From Asterias amurensis (lineage: Eukaryota; Echinodermata; Asteroidea; Forcipulatida; Asteriidae), in the NCBI RefSeq assembly GCF_032118995.1, contig NC_092656.1, positions 23,084,965-23,148,964 of the forward strand: a stretch of DNA of 64,000 nt, read 5' to 3'. Shown one piece after another: positions 26,401 through 35,400 of the stretch (position 1 is the first letter of the stretch; every line of letters starts with the position of its first letter). The notes below the pieces were generated by a model. The model searched no databases and was not told the DNA's origin. It saw nothing but the letters and a program-made list of their open reading frames with translations. The position numbers and the translations under genes were made by a program.

Positions 26401-29400
26401 TAATGAGGTCATCTAGCAAGAAAAAGATCTATACATGTCGCCCTAGGCCAACAAGTTAAAGCAATTGTTCCCATTCTGACGGTTCTGAACGGCCAATTTC
26501 TCAACAAAAAAGTCAATACTGGTTTAGAGCCAATTCGATGAAGAATATGCATGATGAGTCAGTACGCTATACCCAAACTTGACCCACAGAAAAGAATAGA
26601 GGCGACACAGCTGTGCTATAGGAATGAAAGTACCCCTAACATAGTTTGGCCTCCCCGATGTGCCCCCCCCCCCCTCCATTCACGCCCGTATCCCCCGGTT
26701 ATTGCCGACGTTGTTTTTACCACAAGCTCAAGAATAACCCTTGTGTTTGTTAAAGTTGTTGTTTACAGTGTTTAGATATAAGTCTTGAAATGCTTCTTTC
26801 AGCAGCACAAAATAAATTAGAAACCAATGTTTGTCTCGTTAAATTTGAGCTTCCCCCCAAAAGTTAGAAGTCTGACACTCCGTTTGCACTGCGTACCTCT
26901 ACTTGAGCTTGCCCCCACCACCATACCGCCCCCCCCCCCCCCCGCCCTATCCCGATTGACAAGTCTAGCACTGCTGCTGCTTGCACACATGCCTCTATTC
27001 CTACGGTACTTTTGTCGCGCGAAAGTTTCAAAGGAGAAGTAGGCCTACATAGAAATGTTTACAAACAGTTCCGGAGTGTTGTAGGTATATAATATGTATA
27101 CAGAGAAGGTTTCACTGTTGTGAAGGTTAGCTTATTCCTCCGTTAGAATGGACTTACTTGTAGAACACCCTCAAGTGGTTCCGTTTCAAGCAGAAGTTTC
27201 ACTGCATTGAATTTTCTGTAAATTTTATGTAAATTCGGAGTCTTACATTGTTTATAAATCTTTCGAAGTCCGAAGAAGACCTATTCGTATGCGATGACCC
27301 CCCCCCCCCCTACAAACAATCAAACAAACACAACCCAATCAACAAAAATCAAACGTAAGCCATGGGGCCTTCGAGCTCCAAACAAATCTGGCTAATTGTT
27401 TCATCCTCTGTTGTTTGTCAAATTCGCGTCTTTGCGCCGGCCATTCCCTTTGAATATCGTCGGCACTTTCCGAGCGCGGTGTCCTCCAAAAGGCAGCACA
27501 ATTTAGAATGGGAGTCAAGATGGCTTATTAACGCACGGTCGGTTCACTTTGGTTCTTTTCGAACCTACCTGTTATTACAACGCGTGTGGCATTCTTGTAA
27601 ATATATCGTCTGTATCTAACCGACTATTTCTGGTGTTCTTTTCACGGTTTAACGAGTTTTTTTCCCTTAAAAGAATGGTGCTAGATCAAAACTTGGGCGT
27701 GCCAAGCTTTCCGGGATGATGTAGCATGCTGTCGTTGCGGGCGTGTGTCTCCGGTGCTCTGCTGTACCTCCCTATACCGCCGCGAATAAATCTTCGAGAC
27801 CTCTTTTGTTATCCACGAGTGCTTTTTCGCCTGGCAACCCAAAACCCTCTTCTGGCTTTCAGATGAACCTTCTTCGTAACTCCCGCTCCTCAAATACTTT
27901 ATTATGTGATTCACTTTTTTCGCAATACTGTCGCAGACGTTCCACTCGTTCACCACACGATTTACTTGTAGACGCCGCCATGACAGCTACGAAACAGTCA
28001 GTCGACTAAGCACGGCACTAAAGTCGACTAATTTCGCTTGCTGTGATGTGCGAAGGCGTTACATGTCGTAATACTACCGTATTTGGTAATCCGGATCTCT
28101 GAGTACCCCGGACATCTGAGCCCGCCACATCGGCATCATGCACAAACATGACGATTAACTAGTGTAGGCCTACTGTATCAATGATAGAACACAGTGCACA
28201 TCAACATTCTCTGTGTATGGGACGCAGTTGTCAAAACGTTCGATCAATTCCGTCTGCTTTTCTCAAAAGAGAAAAGCAGGTGGCTAATTTTCGGGCACCA
28301 GAGTAAAAACTACTTTTAGGTTGGCAGAAAAGGAGAAAATGAAATAGTCAAAATCGTTCAATTTACTTTAATTTATTCTATTCTGATAGCGAAAAGGCAG
28401 GTGGCCACTTTCGTCCGCCACCGTAAAGAGGAATAAGCAAAATATGCTTTTCTGAAAGCAGAAAAATTGAAAAATTGTTTTCAGGTATAGCAGAAAAAGT
28501 AGAAAAGTTGAAAAATTCATTGAAAAACGACACTCAGTCTTACTTTTAGCTTTTCTGATATTAGATAAGCAGATGGCCACTTTTCGTCCTTTTAACTCTG
28601 CGGTGGTGAGAAGCAATAACAATCAACTGTTTGCAATAATTAAAAGGGTGCGCACAATGTAGGCTGTATTAAAGGCGAAACCAAACGTTTATATATACAG
28701 TTGAACGATGTGGGAAGATGGTTAAGACGGGAAAACTTGAAATACTGTTGCTTAATAGTGTTTGAGAAAGTGAGTAGAACGTTTGGTTTGAATCTCGCTT
28801 AACCAAAACTCGGTATAAAATAGTGTACATTGGGGTTTGCTCACTATTTTCCCGTGACTTTAAAATGTTCCAATTGTATAAATACAATGAGAAGTATAAT
28901 CGATGACACCATCGTGTTTACTTGGTGAAAGGAAGTTGGCGTCTTTATTTGACCTTATGAATGATACACCCATGATCCTATAAAGGTTTTGGATTAACTT
29001 TAGACAGTAGCCTCGTTTAGGAGGAATGTTCCCCCATTCAGTTGAGTTCTTCATCCAATGATGTAAACTCAATGGAGTGAAAATCAACAATTGCTGAGTA
29101 TGCCATGATCAGGATAACCTCAACACCAAGGCCTATGTTTTAGCACGGTTTAAGAATCACCTTGGAACAAGAATGCATTGTCATCGTGAATGGGTTCTTG
29201 TTATCTATCATCAGCAAAACCTCTACATACCTGATTGTACCCCCACCATGATTTTTGTATTGATTCGTTTTGAAATTAAACACAAATCAATCATCTGATT
29301 GTGGTGTCTTGTTTTGTTTTTTTAATAAGGAAGAAACCGTTATATCTCTTACTTCAAATCATACGTGTTGTAATCAGATGTTTCCACGGGGGTGGGGCGG

Positions 29401-32400
29401 CGGCGGAAATGACAACTTTGGGGGAAATTTATGCGCATTAAAAAAAAAATCGTATTGAGGGAGGTAAGAGTGGGGCGCCGGCAGGTTTTTTGGCGGGTGC
29501 AGGGAAGGTGGGCGAGGGCTCTGCACTTTGCAAAAACATTGTCACTGATCAGCGAATCTCTCCTTCTCGTCCATATACATAAAATACAGCTGACCTATAG
29601 AATGGCTTGGGTCGTGGGTTCGAATCCCACCCATGTAGTATGACTGTTTAACTACCCACATGACTGGAAAAGTACAGTACACAGGGCGTATCTCACAACG
29701 GGGTATAAGTGAAGAGCAAGAATAATATTCGTCATCCTTGACGTAAATTAAGATACTTTATTAAATTCTGCCATATTAATATTTTAATAAGCGGAGCAAG
29801 AAAGCTTGTTGAGCAAAAATTGTCTGCCTGCCAACATCAGGATTACGTGCTCCTCATCAGCAAGAGTACGTCTGAACTGCGGCTGGGGTTTATTACACCT
29901 TTAAATAAAAGTAACTGAATTATCGTATAATTTCCAGTCAATTTAGTTCTAATGAAACCCTCGAGGGTGTGGAAGCAAAATTTAATTTGAATAAAAAAAA
30001 TGCCAAAACGAGGTGCGGTTTTTTTAGCCGTGACAGGTGCCGACCGTGACAACGATCCGGGCCTTGCATGCCCTTAAAGGCACTGGACACTATATCACTC
30101 AAAATAATTGTTAGCATACAATCTTATATACTTGATAACGAGCAATGGAGAGCTGTTGGTAGTAAACAACATTGTGATAAACGACTCCCTCTGAAGTAAC
30201 CTAGTTTGTTGAGAAAGAAGTAATTTCTAACTGCAATATTAAAAGACTTCAGGCCTTAAGTATTTTTGTAGGCATCTGAAAGCACACACATTTGTGTAAC
30301 ACGTGTGTTTAATTTCATTCTTCTCTTGCAACTTCATGAGTTCGATTCATTTTGCAGTTCGTTCATTGTTCTTTCAAATTGTACTGATCGAAGTGCAAAA
30401 AAATAAGTGTCTATCTGCGTTGATTTGTTCCCGTTCATTCTTATTTTGAAGCCGCGTGCCTGGTTTCAATTTATCCCCGATTATAAAATTAGAAATGACG
30501 TTTTAATTTCCATGTTCATTTCGCTGAGCGGCGCATGCCCCGGGCTGTTTACAATCAACCTACGCTGCGTGAAACGCTATAGCTCGCGGTAAGACGAAAT
30601 GTGTTACTCGAGTTTTTGTGTGTACTGTCTGAAGGGTGTATCAATTATGAGATATGGCAGGTTTTAAATCAACTGACCGCTCAAGCAGCTCATCGTTAGA
30701 TGACTAATATGTTTTCAAGAATAAAAATATTGCTAAAAAAAGTGCGGTATGAAGCGACTATTTTTTACATGTTTTTGTATGTTGCGCTTACCAGTGCCTG
30801 TGTAGTCTTGCCCCAAGACGATATTACTCGATATGGATAGTGTACTTCGCTCAGTTCGCTAAAGCGCGCCCCCTTTGACTGGTTTTGGGGGGCAAGACTA
30901 GTCTTCCTGTGTGGACATAATCGCCCCTGATTTTCGGTGAACTTCAAAAACGCATCAACCTTTTCAAATGAAATTTCAAGTTGATTTTATTGTTAGGCTT
31001 TATATCGATAGTTAGGCCTGTATAGGGTTAAAATAATTAAACTGAAAATAATTTAACTGTTAAAAAAACAAAGTTATACACTACAGCCCCTTTAAGCACT
31101 CCTAAATCTTAAAGAAAACTGTTTCCATTTAAAAAGATACCAGGGTAACTATAGTGGGGTCTTGTTAGTTTTTAATTTCCATGTAGCCCTTTTTGTAGCT
31201 TCGGGTTGTCAGCAGCCGTGAAGTATGAAATAAACCACATACGAGACGATTCCCTGGTGTGTACAGTTAGACTATGACCCAACTAGAAAGCGTAACACCA
31301 CCGCAGTTGAAAGCCCGGTGTTTTTAATCATTGCTGGGACAAGCTGACAGATGAAATAATAGTCAAGTATGGTATTAATTTTTAACAGCAAAGTTGCAGA
31401 CAGTTCGTCTGCGGTTAAAAATGCATAGAAGTTTGTCCTTCTGACTTTTCAGAAGGTATTCGTTAAAGGCACTTTTGGTAATTACTCAAAATAGTTGTCA
31501 GCATTAAAAACTTACTTGGTAATGAGCAATGAAGAGCTGCTGAACTCTTTTTCAGGCATCTAAAAGCACACATCACAAATGTGCAACAAGAGTCTTTTTT
31601 ATTTCATTGTTTTTTTGCAACTTCGATGACCAATTGAGCCAAAATTTTCACTTTTTGTTGTATGCATAATAATAATAATAATATGTCGAGATATACACCA
31701 ATATTGAGAATACTGGTCTTTGGAAATTACAAAAAAAACGTAACAATTCTGCAATTTTGTTCTCCTTTTCACAAGATTTTCCCTTTTAAAATTCTGTATT
31801 GGAATTCTTCGTTGTCTGATGTAACCTTGTTCACTATTTTTCCAATTTCGTCAGAGCGAAAGTTCAAATTATCTGGTGGTTTAACTTTGTCTTGCTACGA
31901 CAAGTTGCAACGACCGTGGACCTATGCTGAAAGTTATGCTCGTTTTCATAAGCAACAATGAAACATACATTTTTCGTTTCAAATCGAAGAAACAGAGCCC
32001 AAAGAGTTTTATACTTGGTTGTGCCTGCAAGCTATAGTTTTTTTAATGTTATTTTGTTGTATTGCCTCGGTCCTTAACGGTGAATTTGTTGCTTTAATTA
32101 ATTCTTATAAGTGAATTGGAAACAGTAGCTATTGTACGATCTTGTGTGATCAACCCTTTTCTGCTTCCAGTCGTAATTCAACACTCCCATACCATCAGTC
32201 CCTATTGTTGGTATCATATCGTAGACTATGGTTACACTGTTGTTTTGATAACACTCCGTAGCAATTGCAACTTATCGTTGAAGTGTGGTCGAGAAAAGGT
32301 CGAGTTGGCTGCCTCGTGCAATGTTCTTATCTTGCCTGGCAGGGCGTAGTGTTCGTGCACTTAAATTCCAATGATATCAACACATCTTATTTAGTCTACT

Positions 32401-35400
32401 GGCTCCCACTGCATGCCTAATTCTTTCGATCAAAGCCCTGCCTTGTTAATGCAGTTTAAAGGGATTGGAATGAGACGTTCTTGGAAGTATTCAAATTTAT
32501 TTTGTTTTTCTGAGACTTGTCAAGAATTAATCGGTAAAATTATTGTCGACATTGGCGTTCTTTTAGTCGAACAAAAAGTTTGTAGCAATATGCGGTTCAG
32601 TCTACGTGAAAGTGCAGGTTTGCAGTATCGGTATTGTGTTTTAAATTCAATAAGGTCTTTGACATTATTCATCCAGTCTTTATGTTCTCAAAGAGGGTTG
32701 TAGTTTCAGCAGAAATGTTAGTCAAGCTGTTTGTTACTCGCACCAAATCAATTGTACGGTAGCAGTTTAGTTGGTGTATAATTGTATGTATTGCACTGCA
32801 CATGGCTGGATCTTCCCTTTAGTTTACGCGGGAAACTTTATCAAGCAAGACGCAGTTTCTGGTTTCTTTCATCGACCAGGAATTCCGTTGGCCACTTCTT
32901 CAGTTTCGCTGATAAGACATACCGTGGGGATGATATTAAACCTTAAACCTTAGATATGTGGGAAATGTCTACAATTCGGGATAACGCTGAGCCATTTAAT
33001 GTCAATCAATCATCAATGGACGCCATGGCAACCATGACGATTCGAAGTTTGGTTTAGAAAATTCATATCAACAGCAGAGGGCGCTGTCATGGTTTCCCAG
33101 GCTGTGTTTGAGCTTAGGGTTAGGAAGTATTGTAATTGTATTGGTAATTTGAGTTTAAAAAGGGAATTGCCCAATGCAGTTTTTAGCAAGCCAGTTGAAA
33201 TCTAGGCCTGTTTCTTTTTAACAAAATGAATACAATTTATACAAATGATTTAGCAATGAATTAAATAGGGACACTTTCAAAACTAATGTAATGTTTAAAA
33301 CAAAATTGTTAATTGGTTGCTGCTTAAATTACAATTATGAAAAAGCCAAATGGTAAAGATTCAAAGAGTTCTGTGAAAATGTCTTTCTGGAAAAGATCGT
33401 TTGAAGGAAAATTTATTAAGAAGTCAACCAATGAAGAAGGCTTCAATCCCTAGAAAATTGGTTTACTGTAAATCAGTGATATAAGAAGATCAGACCCCCC
33501 CCCCCCCAAGTTACAATGCGAAGGGCCTAGATGTTGTAACGCATTTAGGGTTTCTTTCATCTGTGATTCTAGGAATGTTTATCCATCATAAGGGATTTTT
33601 CTTTTTTGGACATATTATTAAAAAGTGTCCAAATTGTGATTTATGTCACTATTGTTTTCCAAGTAACCAGTTTCCCATTGTCTGTGGCCAGACCGATTGC
33701 AAGGCCGCTATAGCATCTGGACTATGCAGCAAGTAGTAAATCACAGCTACAACATTGTATGCCCAGGCAGTGTGAATCGCCCAGCAAATTTCTGTTTGGA
33801 AAATCAGTAGATTGTAAAAAACAATTCAGTTGTGGTTATTGGTGTAAACAACTCTGGTTTATTCTCTTTTTATGTATTCATCTTCCTTCAGAGGACAATA
33901 AAGATTGAGTCATTTAAAGAGGTTGAACCTCCTGTGAAGTTTTCACATCTTTCACCATTCACCTGAATACAAAAGGTGGGGGGGACTTTCATAAATACGA
34001 AACAATAATGCTTACCAAACAAATGTTACCAATGTTACCAATAATGTTTGTGCTGTCTGTTTATGATGCCTTATATTTTTTTTGTCTGTCTGTCAATCCA
34101 TAGTAAGCTGGAACAAAAGCTGCTGCTTCACCCTGTGCCTATTTATTGCCATTTAAAGTTCACTTTTGTATCAATTTTATGTAAAATATACATGTCAAAT
34201 CTGTCAATTTGATTTTATAACATATTATTATGTGATTAATGGCATCATTGAAATCAACATAAAAATATGTATAATCTCTTACTGGTATCTGCAACTGCGT
34301 ACTATCAAGGTGATCTTAAAAACCTGCGGATTGTAAAACAGTTTTGTGTTGTGTTGCCAGTCTTTTAAAAAGAGGGTTGTATTGTAATAACTTTCATAAA
34401 GAGGGTTGTATTGTAATAACTTTCATTCATTTGTTATCTTTTTGTTCAGAGGACACATACTCCAAAGAAGATGTGATAGACAACCAAACGATGCTGGTAC
34501 GGCTCATGGATACTGCTCATGGGGTAAGTGCATCCCTCCTGGCTGGCAATCTTTTTTAGGTTCTTAGGTTTCCAACAGACCAACACCCCTCCCCTGCCTA
34601 CCAAACTTGGCTTACTGAGGTTTCCAACAGACCAACACCCCTCCTCTGCCTACCAAACTTGTTGGCTTACTGAGGTTTCCAACAGACCACACCCCTCCCC
34701 CGCCTACCAAACTTGTTGGCTTACTGAGGTTTCCAACAGACCAACATCCCTCCCCCTGCCTACCAAACTTGGGGGCTTACTGAGGTTTCCAACAGACCAA
34801 CACCCCTGTCCCTGCCTACCAAACTTGTTGGCTTTCTGAGGTTTCCAACAGACCAACACCCCTCTCCCTGGCTACCAAACTTGTTGGCTTACTGAGGTTT
34901 CCAACAGACCAACACCCCTCCCCCTGCCTACCAAACTTGTTGGCTTACTGAGGTTTCCAACAGACCAACACCCCTCCCCCTGCCTACCAAACTTGTTGGC
35001 TTACTGAGGTTTCCAACAGACCAACACCCCTCCCCCTGCCTACCAAACTTGGCTTACTGAGGTTTCCAACAGACCAACACCCCTCCTCTGCCTACCAAAC
35101 TTGTTGGCTTACTGAGGTTTCCAACAGACCAACACCCCTCCTCTGCCTACCAAACTTGTTGGCTTACTGAGGTTTCCACCGGACCAACACCCCTCCCCCT
35201 GCCTACCAAACTTGTTGGCTTACTGGGGATCCATGCAGAACCTTCCTGCATTATTTTGTGCAGTTACTGGGGTTATACTCCCTCGACTCAATGCCATCAT
35301 GGATCTGAAGACAGTCATAATTCTGTCCAAGTTGTGTTGCTGGCTTATTTATTGCTTCCCAAAGTTACATTGCAATAAAATCCAGTTCACATTTCAAACC

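Larger units (their letters stand above)
14863..34449 (+). other. RASL12-like intron 2 (19.6 kb)
   Basis: A very large intron filled with transposon copies listed separately: TTAA MITEs, a palindromic MITE pair, two TCTCGCGAGA foldbacks, a 1-kb TA-flanked element, SINEs, a degenerate tandem array (21.05-22.47 kb), a 20-bp array and poly-C tracts at about 26663, 26930, 27299 and 33488. No exon that would fit between exons 2 and 3 is needed, since those join in frame. A weak protein-like stretch on the - strand at 27350-27981 is discussed in the findings. Confidence 0.75.

Noticed and set aside
34528..34839. 103-codon frame across the minisatellite
   Set aside because: Repeat units change length by non-multiples of three and the frame breaks; a by-product of the array.
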